Shown here: positions 9,991 to 19,081 of the stretch, piece by piece
Layout: each line of letters begins with the position of its first letter
Numbering within the stretch: position 1 is the first letter of the stretch
NCBI RefSeq assembly: GCF_014203115.1
Contig: NZ_JACHIJ010000001.1
Span: 62,001 to 126,000, forward strand
Length of the DNA stretch: 64,000 nt
Direction: 5' to 3'
Source of the DNA: Afipia massiliensis
Lineage (GTDB): Bacteria > Pseudomonadota > Alphaproteobacteria > Rhizobiales > Xanthobacteraceae
Made by a program: the position numbers and the translations under genes
The notes under the pieces: model-generated
Told to the model about the DNA's origin: nothing
What the model saw: only the letters and a program-made list of their open reading frames with translations
Databases searched by the model: none

Positions 9991-10021
9991 GTTTGAGCTT
10001 GTGCACGGATAGCTCAACAAC

Positions 10022-10119
10022 CGTCATTGCGAGGAGCACTTGCGACGAAGCAATCCAGTCTTCGCCGACCAAACGCCTTGAGAGTCCTTCTGGATTGCTT
10101 CGCTTCGCTCGCAATGACG
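10022..10119. repeat. Palindromic repeat, copy left of the GIY-YIG gene
   Basis: The imperfect palindrome starts CGTCATTGCGAGGAGCAC and ends GCTTCGCTCGCAATGACG, with inner AGCAATCCAG/CTGGATTGCT arms. It is the same family as 3751-3831, and a copy in the opposite arm order lies at 10469-10548. Confidence 0.85.
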
Positions 10120-10157
10120 CCGTTGACAGTTCGTGCAACAATGACAGTCTCAGATAT

Positions 10158-10445
10158 GTGAAACAGCCCTGTGCTTACATCGTCGCCAGCGAACGCAATG
10201 GGACACTCTACACGGGTGTGACTGCCGACTTGCCCCGACGAGCCTTTGAACATCGCGAAGGCCTGCTGAAGGGATTCACAACAAAATACGGCTGTAAGCT
10301 TCTGGTCTGGTATGAGCCTCATGAAACAATGCTTGAAGCAATAACACGCGAGAAGCAAATCAAGGCCGGAAGCCGAGCGAAGAAGCTTCTGCTCATAGAA
10401 AGCACCAATCCGGACTGGATCGATCTCTACGAGTCGCTGATGTGA
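10158..10445 (+). CDS. Small GIY-YIG nuclease-family protein
   Basis: 95 residues from a GTG at 10158. The longer open frame from 9987 reads through the palindromic repeat and is not credible as coding sequence. The N-terminal motif CAYIVASERNGTLYTGVT is the GIY-YIG signature (YIV...YTG), followed by the expected DLPRRAFEHREG arginine segment and a conserved EAITREKQIKAGSRAKK helix and NPDWIDLYE end. This is the stand-alone single-domain type (URI/YhbQ-like), probably cleaving or nicking DNA. It is bracketed by inverted copies of one palindromic repeat, which raises the question of joint mobility. Confidence 0.88.
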   Translation: MKQPCAYIVASERNGTLYTGVTADLPRRAFEHREGLLKGFTTKYGCKLLVWYEPHETMLEAITREKQIKAGSRAKKLLLIESTNPDWIDLYESLM

Positions 10446-10468
10446 GTTGCGGCGCTGTCCCCATCACG

Positions 10469-10548
10469 GCAAGCGAAGCAATCCAGAAAAATTATCAGCC
10501 ACAAGCAAGAACTGGATTGCTTCGTCGCAAGCGCTCCTCGCAATGACG
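10469..10548. repeat. Palindromic repeat, copy right of the GIY-YIG gene
   Basis: Same family as 10022-10119 but with the arm order reversed: the AAGCGAAGCAATCCAG arm comes first, and the arm carrying GCGCTCCTCGCAATGACG comes last. The two copies therefore form an inverted pair around the GIY-YIG gene. Confidence 0.85.
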
Positions 10549-10586
10549 AAGTGAGCGAGCGGCCCTGTTCGACCGAGCCTGCGCCC

Positions 10587-11357
10587 TCAATCCACCTTCG
10601 CAGGCGTCTGCGACGCCGTCGCGACACGCGCAGCGTTGGCCATCTCGGCGAGCGCGTTGACCTTCTTCTGCGCGTCGCTGCCCGGCTGCACAACGCCCGC
10701 CGACATGATCAATGTCGCGGCGGCGTCGGTGCTCATATCGACTTCGATAAGCTTGGACTTCGGAACATAGAAGAAGAAGCCGGTGGTCGGGTTCGGCGCG
10801 CATGGCAGAAACACCGAGATGAACTCTTCGTTCTGCGGAAGCTTCGTACCAATCTCAACACTCGGCGGCTGGGAGATCAGCACGATCGACCACATTCCCG
10901 GTGACGGAAACTCGACGAGACCGACCTTGCGGAAGCTCGAGCCGTTGCCGGAGAACAGCGTCTCGAACACCTGCTTGAGGCCGCGATAGATCGCGCGCAC
11001 CACCGGCATGCGGCCGAGCAGGCTCTCGCCGAATTCAACCAGCGTTCGCCCGATCAGATTGGCGGCGAGGAATCCGAGAAAGGTCAGCGCAAGGAACGCG
11101 ACGATCAGGCCGTAGCCCGGCAGGCCGAACGGCAGATAGGTCTCGGGACGATAGACGACCGGCACGAACGGCCGCACGATCCCGTCGACCCACGTCACGA
11201 ACCACCAGATCAGGTAGATCGTAATCGCTATGGGCCCTGCAATGATCAGGCCGGTGAGAAAATAGCGACGCAGCCGCGCCATCGCACCGCGCGGTGCTTC
11301 CGGCGGCGGCACGGGCGGGACACCTCCCGGGATCATATTGGGCGTGGTCTCATTCAT
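10587..11357 (-). CDS. DUF502 family inner-membrane protein
   Basis: 256 residues. After a proline-rich cytoplasmic N-terminus (about 1-25) there are two long hydrophobic segments, FLTGLIIAGPIAITIYLIWW (about 33-52) and one near 80-102. The soluble C-terminal part holds the DUF502 hallmarks: GRMPVVRAIYRGLKQVFETL, a GLVEFPSPGMWSIV segment, and FLPCAPNPTTGFFFYVPK. The function of DUF502 is unknown. It lies downstream of glmS on the same strand with a 122-bp gap, so co-transcription is possible. Confidence 0.9.
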   Translation of the reverse strand: MNETTPNMIPGGVPPVPPPEAPRGAMARLRRYFLTGLIIAGPIAITIYLIWWFVTWVDGIVRPFVPVVYRPETYLPFGLPGYGLIVAFLALTFLGFLAANLIGRTLVEFGESLLGRMPVVRAIYRGLKQVFETLFSGNGSSFRKVGLVEFPSPGMWSIVLISQPPSVEIGTKLPQNEEFISVFLPCAPNPTTGFFFYVPKSKLIEVDMSTDAAATLIMSAGVVQPGSDAQKKVNALAEMANAARVATASQTPAKVD

Positions 11358-11479
11358 CGCAGAACCGAACCATCCTCAAGCGAAATGTCAGAACAACATC
11401 GCAAATTATTACGACACCACTGTATCAGACTTTTCAGGGCGCGAACCGCCCGCGCTGCGACCGTTTGTCTGCCTGCGGC

Positions 11480-13306
11480 TTATTCAACGGTCACAGATTT
11501 GGCGAGGTTCCGGGGCTGGTCGACGTCGGTGCCCATCACCACCGCCGTGTGATAGGCGAGCAACTGCACCGGGATCGCATAGACCAGCGGCGTCACCGTA
11601 GCCGGCATGTCCGGCAGGATGATCGTCACCAGCGAGTCGACGGTGGCTTCCCTGGCGCCCTGCGCGTCGGTCATCAGAATGATCCTGCCGCCGCGCGCCG
11701 CGACCTCCTGCATGTTCGAGACCGTTTTCTCGAACACGCGATCGTAAGGCGCGATCACGACCACAGGCATCTTCTCGTCGATCAGTGCGATCGGGCCATG
11801 CTTGAGTTCGCCGGCCGCATAGCCTTCGGCATGGATGTAGGAGATTTCCTTCAGCTTCAGCGCGCCCTCCAGCGCCAGCGGATAGTTGGTGCCGCGGCCG
11901 AGATAAAGCACGTCCTGGCTCTTGGCGATGTCGCGAGCGAGCTTCTCGATCTGCGGCTCGAGCGCGAGCGCTTCCGTCATCAGGCGCGGCACTTCGATGA
12001 GGCCGTGCACGAGTTTCGTCTCGTCGGTCTCGGAGAGTTCGCCCCGCGCCCTGCCCGCCGCGATGGCGATCGCTGCCAATACTGCAAGCTGGCATGTGAA
12101 GGCCTTGGTCGAGGCAACGCCGATTTCAGGCCCGGCCAGCGTCGGCAGCGCGGTCTCGCTTTCGCGCGCGATGGTCGAGGTCGGCACGTTGACCACGGAG
12201 ATGGTGTGCAGCCCCTGCGACTTGGCATAGCGCAGCGCCGCCAGCGTATCGGCGGTTTCACCGGACTGCGAAATGAAGATGGCGAGGTCGCCCTTGCGCA
12301 ACGGAGCTTCGCGATAACGAAACTCGGAGGCGACATCGAGTTCGACCGGCAGCCGCGCCAGCCGCTCGAACCAGTATTTTGCTACGAAGCCCGCATAGCT
12401 CGCGGTACCGCAGGCCGTGATCGACAGGCGCTGAATGTCTTTGAAATCGAAGGGCAGCTTGACCGGCATCGCCACCTTCTCGGTGGCCATGTCCACGTAA
12501 TGCGCCAGCGTGTGACCGACGACTTCGGGCTGCTCGTGAATTTCCTTCGCCATGAAGTGGCGGTAGTTCGCCTTATCGACCAGCGACGTCGCGGTGTTGT
12601 GCTTGACGATCTCGCGTTCGACCACGGCGTTCTTGTCGTCGTACACCGTCGCATCGGCGCGGGAGAGAACGACCCAGTCGCCGTCATCGAGATAGCTGAT
12701 GGTGTCGGTGAAAGGCCCTAGCGCGATGGCGTCGGAGCCGAGATACATCTCGCCGTCGCCATAGCCGACCGCGAGCGGCGAGCCCTTGCGGGCGCCGATC
12801 ATCAGATTTTCCTCGCCCTTGAAGATGAAGGCGAGTGCGAACGCGCCGTGCAGTTGCGGCAGCGTCGCCTTCACTGCGTCAGCAGGCGACAGGCCTTTGG
12901 CGAGATACGAGTTGACGAGGTGCGCGACGACCTCGGTGTCGGTCTCGCTGGAAAACGTCGCGCCCTGCGCTTCGAGCTGCGTGCGCAGGTCGCGGAAATT
13001 TTCGATGATGCCGTTATGGACGACGGCGACGTTGTCGGTCGCATGCGGATGCGCGTTGTTTTCCGTCGGCTTGCCGTGCGTGGCCCAGCGCGTGTGACCG
13101 ATGCCGATGTGCCCGCCGAGCGGCGAGGACTTCAGCACGGCTTCGAGATTTTTCAGCTTGCCCTTGGCGCGGCGGCGATCGAGCAGCACGCCTTCGAGCG
13201 TGGCGACGCCTGCGGAGTCATATCCGCGATACTCAAGACGCTTGAGCGAGTCGACCAGTTGCTCGGCAACCGGACCCCGTCCGAGAATTCCTACAATTCC
13301 GCACAT
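11480..13306 (-). CDS. glmS: Glutamine-fructose-6-phosphate aminotransferase (isomerizing)
   Basis: 608 residues from ATG 13306. A longer frame to 13378 is rejected because Cys2 must follow Met for the N-terminal nucleophile. The enzyme makes glucosamine-6-phosphate for UDP-GlcNAc synthesis. The N-terminal class II glutaminase domain starts MCGIVGILGRG, with RLEYRGYDSAGVA and GHTRWATHG. Two SIS isomerase domains follow (ACGTASYAGFVAKYWFE, SQSGETADTLAALR), and the C-terminus ends QPRNLAKSVTVE. glmU lies 132 bp upstream on the same strand, so both ends of the pathway are clustered. No glmS ribozyme was recognised in the gap. Confidence 0.98.
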   Translation of the reverse strand: MCGIVGILGRGPVAEQLVDSLKRLEYRGYDSAGVATLEGVLLDRRRAKGKLKNLEAVLKSSPLGGHIGIGHTRWATHGKPTENNAHPHATDNVAVVHNGIIENFRDLRTQLEAQGATFSSETDTEVVAHLVNSYLAKGLSPADAVKATLPQLHGAFALAFIFKGEENLMIGARKGSPLAVGYGDGEMYLGSDAIALGPFTDTISYLDDGDWVVLSRADATVYDDKNAVVEREIVKHNTATSLVDKANYRHFMAKEIHEQPEVVGHTLAHYVDMATEKVAMPVKLPFDFKDIQRLSITACGTASYAGFVAKYWFERLARLPVELDVASEFRYREAPLRKGDLAIFISQSGETADTLAALRYAKSQGLHTISVVNVPTSTIARESETALPTLAGPEIGVASTKAFTCQLAVLAAIAIAAGRARGELSETDETKLVHGLIEVPRLMTEALALEPQIEKLARDIAKSQDVLYLGRGTNYPLALEGALKLKEISYIHAEGYAAGELKHGPIALIDEKMPVVVIAPYDRVFEKTVSNMQEVAARGGRIILMTDAQGAREATVDSLVTIILPDMPATVTPLVYAIPVQLLAYHTAVVMGTDVDQPRNLAKSVTVE

Positions 13307-13438
13307 GCGGTTCGATGTCTCCAGCCCGCCCCAATGCGGCCTTATGTACCGAGGAATAACACAATCCTGCCTCAACAATTGTTGCGGATTGAGACAGAGT
13401 AAACCGTTAACGAAATCAGCGCGGTAACAGGCCGCGTC

Positions 13439-14800
13439 TTACTTTTGACTTTTGGGCTTCCGATTGAGCATTTTCATCTCGCGGAAGCGCTTTACCCACC
13501 CCTCGCGGACGGTCTGCTGGCTGCGTTCAACCGCCAGCGAATCGTCCGGCACGTCACGGGTGATGACCGAGCCCGATCCGATAAAGGCGCCAGCGCCGAT
13601 CTTGACCGGCGCTACCAACGACGAATTGGAGCCGACAAAAGCCCCCGCACCGATCTCGGTCCGGTGCTTGTCGAAGCCGTCGTAGTTGCAGGTGATGGTG
13701 CCGGCGCCGATGTTGGCGTTCTCGCCGATATGAGTATCGCCGATGTAGGTCAGGTGATTGACCTTCACGCCGGCTTCCAGATCGGCAGCCTTGGTCTCAA
13801 CGAAGTTGCCGATGCGGACGCCCTCGCCCAGCACGGTGCCCGGCCGCAGCCGCGCATAAGGACCGATGGACGCGTTCTTGCCGATGCGCGCGCCGACGAT
13901 GTTCGAGAACGAATGGATCACCGCGCCGTCTTCAATCGCAACGCCCGGGCCAATGACGACGAACGGCTCGATGGTGACGTCCTTGCCGAACGTGGTGTCC
14001 GCAGCGAGGAAAACCGTTTCCGGCGCGATCAGCGTCACGCCCGCGTCAAGCGCGGCCTGGCGCAGCTTGCGCTGCATCACCTGTTCGGCTTCGGCGAGCT
14101 GGGCCTTGGTGTTGATTCCGCGCACTTCGTCCTCACTGGTTTCGATCACGACTGCCCGCAAGCCAAGCTCGCGCACGATCGCCACCGCATCAGTTAGATA
14201 GTACTCGCCCTTGCTGTTGCCATTGCCGATAGCATCAAGGATTTTCAGCGCTGTTTTACCTGCAAACGCCATGACGCCAGCATTGCAAAGCGTGACGGCC
14301 CGCTCGGTTTCACTGGCATCGGCATGTTCGCGGATCGCAGCAAGCTGTCCTTTGTCTTCCAGCAACCGTCCGTAACCTGTCGGATCGGCGGCACGAAATC
14401 CGAGTACCGCCAGCGCCGCACCATCCTTCAACGCAGCGCGCATTCGTTCGAACGTGGTGGCATCAATCAGCGGCGTATCGCCGAACGCAATGAGAACATC
14501 GTCCGCGCCGGCTGCAATCGCTTCGCGCGCCGCCAGCACCGCATGGGCTGTTCCGAGGCGCTCGCGCTGCACGAAGGTTTTGGCCTCGGGCCGCGCGCGC
14601 CTGATTTCGTCGATCACCGCCTGATGATCAGGGCCGACCACCACCGCAAGCGCGTCACTCTTTCCGCCGGGCGCAGCCGCCAGCACATGGGCAATCAATG
14701 ATCGGCTCGCAACGGGATGCAGCACCTTGGGCAGACTGGAGCGCATGCGGGTACCCTCGCCGGCGGCAAGTACGATCGTGAGGGTTGTTCTGCCCGACAT
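13439..14800 (-). CDS. glmU: Bifunctional UDP-N-acetylglucosamine pyrophosphorylase / glucosamine-1-phosphate N-acetyltransferase
   Basis: 453 residues from ATG 14800, preceded by an AGGGAA ribosome-binding site 7 nt upstream; an upstream GTG at 14818 is less likely. The N-terminal uridyltransferase domain has [19 protein letters not shown]. The C-terminal left-handed beta-helix shows hexapeptide repeats (for example [20 protein letters not shown]) and the acetyltransferase site region [19 protein letters not shown]. It makes UDP-GlcNAc in the cytoplasm for peptidoglycan and lipid A. It is divergent from the SPOR-like gene and upstream of glmS. Confidence 0.98.
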   Translation of the reverse strand: MSGRTTLTIVLAAGEGTRMRSSLPKVLHPVASRSLIAHVLAAAPGGKSDALAVVVGPDHQAVIDEIRRARPEAKTFVQRERLGTAHAVLAAREAIAAGADDVLIAFGDTPLIDATTFERMRAALKDGAALAVLGFRAADPTGYGRLLEDKGQLAAIREHADASETERAVTLCNAGVMAFAGKTALKILDAIGNGNSKGEYYLTDAVAIVRELGLRAVVIETSEDEVRGINTKAQLAEAEQVMQRKLRQAALDAGVTLIAPETVFLAADTTFGKDVTIEPFVVIGPGVAIEDGAVIHSFSNIVGARIGKNASIGPYARLRPGTVLGEGVRIGNFVETKAADLEAGVKVNHLTYIGDTHIGENANIGAGTITCNYDGFDKHRTEIGAGAFVGSNSSLVAPVKIGAGAFIGSGSVITRDVPDDSLAVERSQQTVREGWVKRFREMKMLNRKPKSQK

Positions 14801-14962
14801 ACGTTTTCCCTGTACCACACGCAGAAGCGCGCCGGCGACGTCTTACCCGAGAGTGCCGAGGGACAAAAGCGTTTTGGACGCTCTCCTGCGCGCGCGGACC
14901 CCGGCTTCCTGTTAATCTTTACACAATGATTCGCCGGGACACGGGAGGGCCACGCCTGCGCT

Positions 14963-16072
14963 ATGACCAAGGACAGCCACCAATTCCGCGATGATCTGAC
15001 GGACGACGACGGCGCCGGCTGGATCAATCGGTTTCTCGCGGAAGAGGACGAATTCGACAGGCGGTCGATGTGGCGGCTGGCGTCGTGGGGCGTCGGCTCG
15101 GTCGGAGCGCTGATCATTGCCATTCTCGCGACGCGATCTCCGGCCGCGATGAACCGCGATCAATTGGCATCCGCGGAAATCGCGCGGCAGTCGCAGCAGG
15201 TCCAGTGGATCGCCAAGGAAAGCCAGAACAAGGCGCGGGAACTTGCGGCAGCGGTCGAAACACTCAATGGCGACCGCGATCGCCTGTACACGCGCGTAAC
15301 CATACTTGAACAGGGACTGGACTCGGTAACGGGTGCGCTGGCGCGCCCAGCGGCAGCTACGCTGCCGGCTATTCCGCAGGCGACGCCTGCAGCAACAGCG
15401 CCCGCGCTGGTCCCCACGGCCGCATCTGCTGAAGCCGCCGACCTGATTGGGCCGGTCAAACCCGTCGAGGCGAAAGCCGAACCGGTAGCACCACCTCCCA
15501 AGATTGCGCCGGTCGCGACAGCGGCTCCTGGTCCTGCAAAACCAGCCGAGCAGAAAGCCGAACCTCTACCCGCCGATCCTGCGCCGACGGTCACGGCTGC
15601 TATCCCGCCATCCGAACCGGTCACTAGTGAAGCGCCATCGGCGAGTATCGTTCGCAAGACAGAATTCGGCGTGGATCTCGGCGGCGCCAAGTCGATCGAA
15701 GGTCTCCGCGCCGTCTGGCGCGGCGCGCTTAAAGCTTATTCGCAACAGCTTGCATCATTGCAGCCCATTATCGTGGTGAAGGAACGTCACGACGGACTGG
15801 GGATGCAGTTGCGGCTGGTTGCCGGGCCGCTGTCGGACGCGGCAGAAGCCGCGAAGCTGTGCGCTGGATTCCTGACCGAGAGCAACCGTCCTTGCGAGAC
15901 GTCCGTATATGAAGGCCAACGCCTCAGCATGATCAGCGGAAAACAGCCGGAGGCAAAGAAGCCAGAAGCCCCGGTTCACCGCGCGAAGCGGCGGAGCAAA
16001 CAGCGCAGCGAGCCGGTCGTCGAAGAACGACCCAAAACGTCGTCATTCAGCTCATTTTTCGGCAACAGATAA
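14963..16072 (+). CDS. Membrane-anchored protein with SPOR-like C-terminal domain
   Basis: 369 residues from ATG 14963. An acidic cytoplasmic N-terminus (about 1-35) is followed by one membrane segment (ASWGVGSVGALIIAILAT, about 40-57), a short coiled-coil-like stretch (about 65-110) and a long Ala/Pro/Lys-rich linker (about 115-230). A compact C-terminal domain (about 232-325) has the pattern of SPOR-type domains, with AVWRGALKAYSQQLASLQP and LRLVAGPLSDAAEAAKLC. The tail is very basic. SPOR domains bind denuded peptidoglycan at division sites, so an envelope or division role is inferred. It faces glmU across 162 bp. Confidence 0.75.
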   Translation: MTKDSHQFRDDLTDDDGAGWINRFLAEEDEFDRRSMWRLASWGVGSVGALIIAILATRSPAAMNRDQLASAEIARQSQQVQWIAKESQNKARELAAAVETLNGDRDRLYTRVTILEQGLDSVTGALARPAAATLPAIPQATPAATAPALVPTAASAEAADLIGPVKPVEAKAEPVAPPPKIAPVATAAPGPAKPAEQKAEPLPADPAPTVTAAIPPSEPVTSEAPSASIVRKTEFGVDLGGAKSIEGLRAVWRGALKAYSQQLASLQPIIVVKERHDGLGMQLRLVAGPLSDAAEAAKLCAGFLTESNRPCETSVYEGQRLSMISGKQPEAKKPEAPVHRAKRRSKQRSEPVVEERPKTSSFSSFFGNR

Positions 16073-16130
16073 CGCCCAAACTTTTGCAGTCCGGGTTGTA
16101 TCGTCATTCGATCCGAACCATATTCGGCGC

Positions 16131-16511
16131 ATGAAAAAAGAGCCGTTCAGACTGACCCCCTATCAGGTGCAATGGATTCTGGTCGTGGGGTTTCTCACCA
16201 TCGGATACGCCCTCTATCTGCGTTATCTGGCCATCGAGTTCGCACAGGTTCGCCTCGAATGCGACGCCGGTTTGCAGACCATGCTGTGCAAGACACGGCT
16301 GACGATGACCTACCTGTTCAAAAACTACGTGTTTGGAATAACAGCCCTGGTTGTCGCGCTGCTGCACGTGATCCGGCCATCGATCGTCACCCTGACCATC
16401 GGGCTGATCGCCGCGTGTTTTGGAATCGTGCTCTACAATATCGGCCTGTCGGGCGTGGCGATCGGGCTGCTTATTCTGGGGTTTGCGCGACCCGCGCCCG
16501 CGACAGCGTAA
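16131..16511 (+). CDS. Small multi-pass inner-membrane protein
   Basis: 126 residues from ATG 16131. It has about four hydrophobic segments (WILVVGFLTIGYALYL near 15-30, YVFGITALVVALLHVI near 65-80, and two near 83-119) and two cysteines in the short loop after the first helix (ECDAGLQTMLCK). The function is not recognised. Its 3' end overlaps the 3' end of the convergent NdvC-like gene by 41 bp. It sits 58 bp after the SPOR-like gene and may belong with it or with the glucan locus. Confidence 0.75.
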   Translation: MKKEPFRLTPYQVQWILVVGFLTIGYALYLRYLAIEFAQVRLECDAGLQTMLCKTRLTMTYLFKNYVFGITALVVALLHVIRPSIVTLTIGLIAACFGIVLYNIGLSGVAIGLLILGFARPAPATA

Positions 16512-18090
16512 GCGCCAGCAGCAGATACAATCCACACGTCCAGAGCGACTGCCAATTGGCCGGTCCCTCATTGAAGCCGATATAGATCGCCGAGAGCGCA
16601 AGCGCGCCGGCGAAGATCGACTCCGCGATCGGGCGCTTGCCCGACGCGGGCCGGTTCAGCGCCGTCAGAAGCAGGAACGGCACGACGGCCATGGTGAGAG
16701 CGGCAAACTGGAAATCGCGGTAGCGCGGATCGAACACGAAGCCGAGCGCGGTCTGCGTCGCGATCACGGTCGTGACGAGCAGCACGAGCCCGAGAATGGT
16801 CTGCATGCGTGAGGTGGTGCGATAATCGCGCGGACCGAGCAGCTCAAGAAAGGTCGGAAGGCTGCGGCCATACATCACGGTGTTGGCCACGACCAATGGC
16901 GACAGCACGGCGGCGCCGAACAGCAGGATGCCGACGGTCCAGCCGCCCACCCCAAGGCTTTCGACAATCAACTTGTCGAACGCCACGCCGAGAAGCGCGC
17001 CGCCAGCGGTGGCGGAGATTCCAACCGTCATCCATGAACTCAAATGCGGCGACCACGGCCTGCGGCGCAGCGTCAGCAGCGCAACGCCAAAGACGAGCAC
17101 CGAGAAGATCATGCCGGCAGCGGCATAGACCTTCGCGCGCGGGAAGTTGGTGATCGGCTCACCCGCCGGATATTTCAGGTCGCGCGTACCACCGGCATCA
17201 AACAGGCCCCAATGGCCGCCGACAGTCCCTTCCCACATGCGTTTCCAGGGCTGATCGTAGGCTTCGATCAGGTTGACCCGGAACTTCTCCTGACGGGCCA
17301 GTTGAAGGATCTCGGACACCACCCGCGCCTGATTGGCCCGCGAGGGCAACGCGCCTTCGCGCATGCGCCCTGCACTCGGCCAGCCGGTTTCGCCGATCAG
17401 GATTTCCTTGTTGGGAAATGCGACCGCCATTCGCTTACGAATCGAATCGACGTGGCTTGCAGCATGCCGCGCGCGGATCGGGTGATCCTCCCAATACGGC
17501 AGAATGTGAATCGTGACGAAGTCGACCGCGTCATAGACGTCACGGTTCTTCAACCAGAATTCCCAGACGTCGGCATACGTTACCGGAACGCCGGCTTTCG
17601 ATTTCACGTAGCGGATGTTTGCCACCAGGTCGGCTGCGGTCATCTCACCCCGCAACAGCACCTCGTTACCGACGATGACCGCACTGACCACACCGGGGTA
17701 CTTCTTGGCGAGCGCGATGCCGGTTTCCATCTGCGTCCGGTTATCGACGCGGTTGGTTCCGATCCAAACACCGAGCATCACCTTGAGGCCGGCGTTTTCA
17801 GCAAGCTCCGGAATCCGTTCGAGACCATTGCCAACCGAATAGGTGCGGACGCAGCCGGTGACTTTGGCGAGCTGTGCGAGGTCTTCCGCTATCTGCTCCG
17901 GCGCGATGACCAGTCCCGGTTCGAGCGGGTTTTGCCCTCCCCGGAACGGCGCGTAAGACACGCATTCCAGCTTCGCTGCGGGGTCGATTGGCGCGCGCGC
18001 CAGCATGATCGGCGTGGCCAACCACCACCAAACTGCGGCAATAGCGCTCAGGGATATGACCAGAAGGGCCAGTGGCGTACGAAGCGAAAT
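16471..18090 (-). CDS. ndvC: NdvC-like beta-glucan synthesis protein (GH17 domain plus membrane region)
   Basis: The only conventional start in this frame is a TTG at 18021, which would remove the membrane anchor. Further upstream lies ATT 18090, preceded by GGAGG with 8-nt spacing. From there the protein (539 residues) opens SLRTPLALLVISLSAIAAVW, a good signal anchor, so I extended it. The GH17-like domain covers about 45-300, with the acid/base glutamate in VGNEVLLR and the nucleophile in ILIGETGWPSAG. About seven membrane helices follow. In Bradyrhizobium, NdvC (about 60 kDa) is needed for the beta-1,6 linkages of periplasmic cyclic glucans. It is encoded opposite the NdvB-like gene. Confidence 0.85.
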   Translation of the reverse strand: MSLRTPLALLVISLSAIAAVWWWLATPIMLARAPIDPAAKLECVSYAPFRGGQNPLEPGLVIAPEQIAEDLAQLAKVTGCVRTYSVGNGLERIPELAENAGLKVMLGVWIGTNRVDNRTQMETGIALAKKYPGVVSAVIVGNEVLLRGEMTAADLVANIRYVKSKAGVPVTYADVWEFWLKNRDVYDAVDFVTIHILPYWEDHPIRARHAASHVDSIRKRMAVAFPNKEILIGETGWPSAGRMREGALPSRANQARVVSEILQLARQEKFRVNLIEAYDQPWKRMWEGTVGGHWGLFDAGGTRDLKYPAGEPITNFPRAKVYAAAGMIFSVLVFGVALLTLRRRPWSPHLSSWMTVGISATAGGALLGVAFDKLIVESLGVGGWTVGILLFGAAVLSPLVVANTVMYGRSLPTFLELLGPRDYRTTSRMQTILGLVLLVTTVIATQTALGFVFDPRYRDFQFAALTMAVVPFLLLTALNRPASGKRPIAESIFAGALALSAIYIGFNEGPANWQSLWTCGLYLLLALTLSRARVAQTPE

Positions 18091-18344
18091 GGTTCCGTCC
18101 TCCAGGGAGGCACGTCGATAACCGCTCCGCGCTGGTCTGCCAAGACCCCAACCGATACCTCCCCCCGGTCTTCTCGCCGCATGCCTTTACCCAAACGCAC
18201 CAAACTTCCGCCTTGCTGGACAAAAACATAAATGTCCTTCATTGGAATCAGGCAGTTGCGGTAAAGGCAATCTTCCGCCGCAATAGCGGGGCATCTGTTT
18301 GGCGCCGAGCGTTGCCGACTGGCACGCCATTCATCGGGGATTTC

Positions 18345-18893
18345 ATGGGTCGGGTTCGTACCGGGTTTCGAGTTGCCATTTTTCAGCGAGTCGCCGTTCC
18401 GGCCCTTGCTCTGTTTGTCGGGATCGGGGCCGCCATCGCTCAGAGCGGCGACCTCCGGGCTCAGGACACAGCCCCCAAGCAAGCTCCCGGCGACGCCGCC
18501 AAGGACAGCCAGCGCAAGGCCGACGAGTTCGTGGAAGCTGCGCAGGCGATCAACGGCCCCGCAGGAAATCCGGAATGTGTCTGGCTCGGCCGGCGCGTGG
18601 TCGGTCTGATGTGGCGCGACGACCTTGATACCGCGTTCCGCCATCTCGATCTTTACGAGCGATTCGGTTGCCCCGGCGGTCACATCCAGGCTGCGTTCCG
18701 CTGCGTAGTACGGTTCGGCGCGACAATCGATCCCAAGGTGGCCGAAACCCTTCAGGGGCGCGTTCAGGCCTGCTGGATCAATCCGGCCGCGCAGCCGCAG
18801 GCGGCTGCCACGCCTGCCGCGCCCGCACCTGCCGCAGCGACACAGCCAGCCCCTGCCGCAGCGCCTCCTCCGGCTGCTGCCCCTGGCAAATAG
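18345..18893 (+). CDS. Exported hypothetical protein within the beta-glucan locus
   Basis: 182 residues from ATG 18345, preceded by GGGGA. The longer frame from 18072 overlaps the 5' end of the NdvC-like gene and is rejected. A signal peptide (about 1-32, ending near AIAQS) is followed by a conserved core with four cysteines (PECVWLGRRVVGLMWRDD, YERFGCPGGHIQAAFRC, VQACW), probably two disulfides in the periplasm. The C-terminus is a low-complexity Ala/Pro tail (about 150-180). The function is not recognised. Its place between the NdvC-like and NdvB-like genes suggests a role in glucan export or assembly. Confidence 0.75.
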   Translation: MGRVRTGFRVAIFQRVAVPALALFVGIGAAIAQSGDLRAQDTAPKQAPGDAAKDSQRKADEFVEAAQAINGPAGNPECVWLGRRVVGLMWRDDLDTAFRHLDLYERFGCPGGHIQAAFRCVVRFGATIDPKVAETLQGRVQACWINPAAQPQAAATPAAPAPAAATQPAPAAAPPPAAAPGK

Positions 18894-19081
18894 TCAGGCC
18901 GCGAAACTGCCCATGAGGAACCAAGCGGCCGTATCTCGATTGGATTCGGCTGCGCCCTCAAAACGCCATGTCGCCGTATGAGTTGTTAAGCTGCGCAGCA
19001 TAGATAAGCTGCTTTTAACGCTGCCGAACCGAGGGGACAGGTTCGCGAATTGCCACGTTTGGCCCCGTATGGTTTTCCTTG

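Noticed and set aside
9987-10157. N-terminal extension of the GIY-YIG frame
   Set aside because: It translates the palindromic repeat; the domain starts at the GTG of 10158.
3751-10548. CRISPR array made of the repeated palindromes
   Set aside because: Copies are dispersed, few and palindromic, without regular spacers or cas genes.
11294-12721. A 475-codon open frame opposite glmS and the DUF502 gene start
   Set aside because: Antisense shadow; it crosses the intergenic region and two real genes.
13307-13438. glmS ribozyme or riboswitch in the glmU-glmS gap
   Set aside because: Only 132 bp with no recognisable ribozyme core.
18072-18344. Upstream extension of the exported four-cysteine protein
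   Set aside because: It overlaps the 5' end of the NdvC-like gene and precedes a good signal peptide start.
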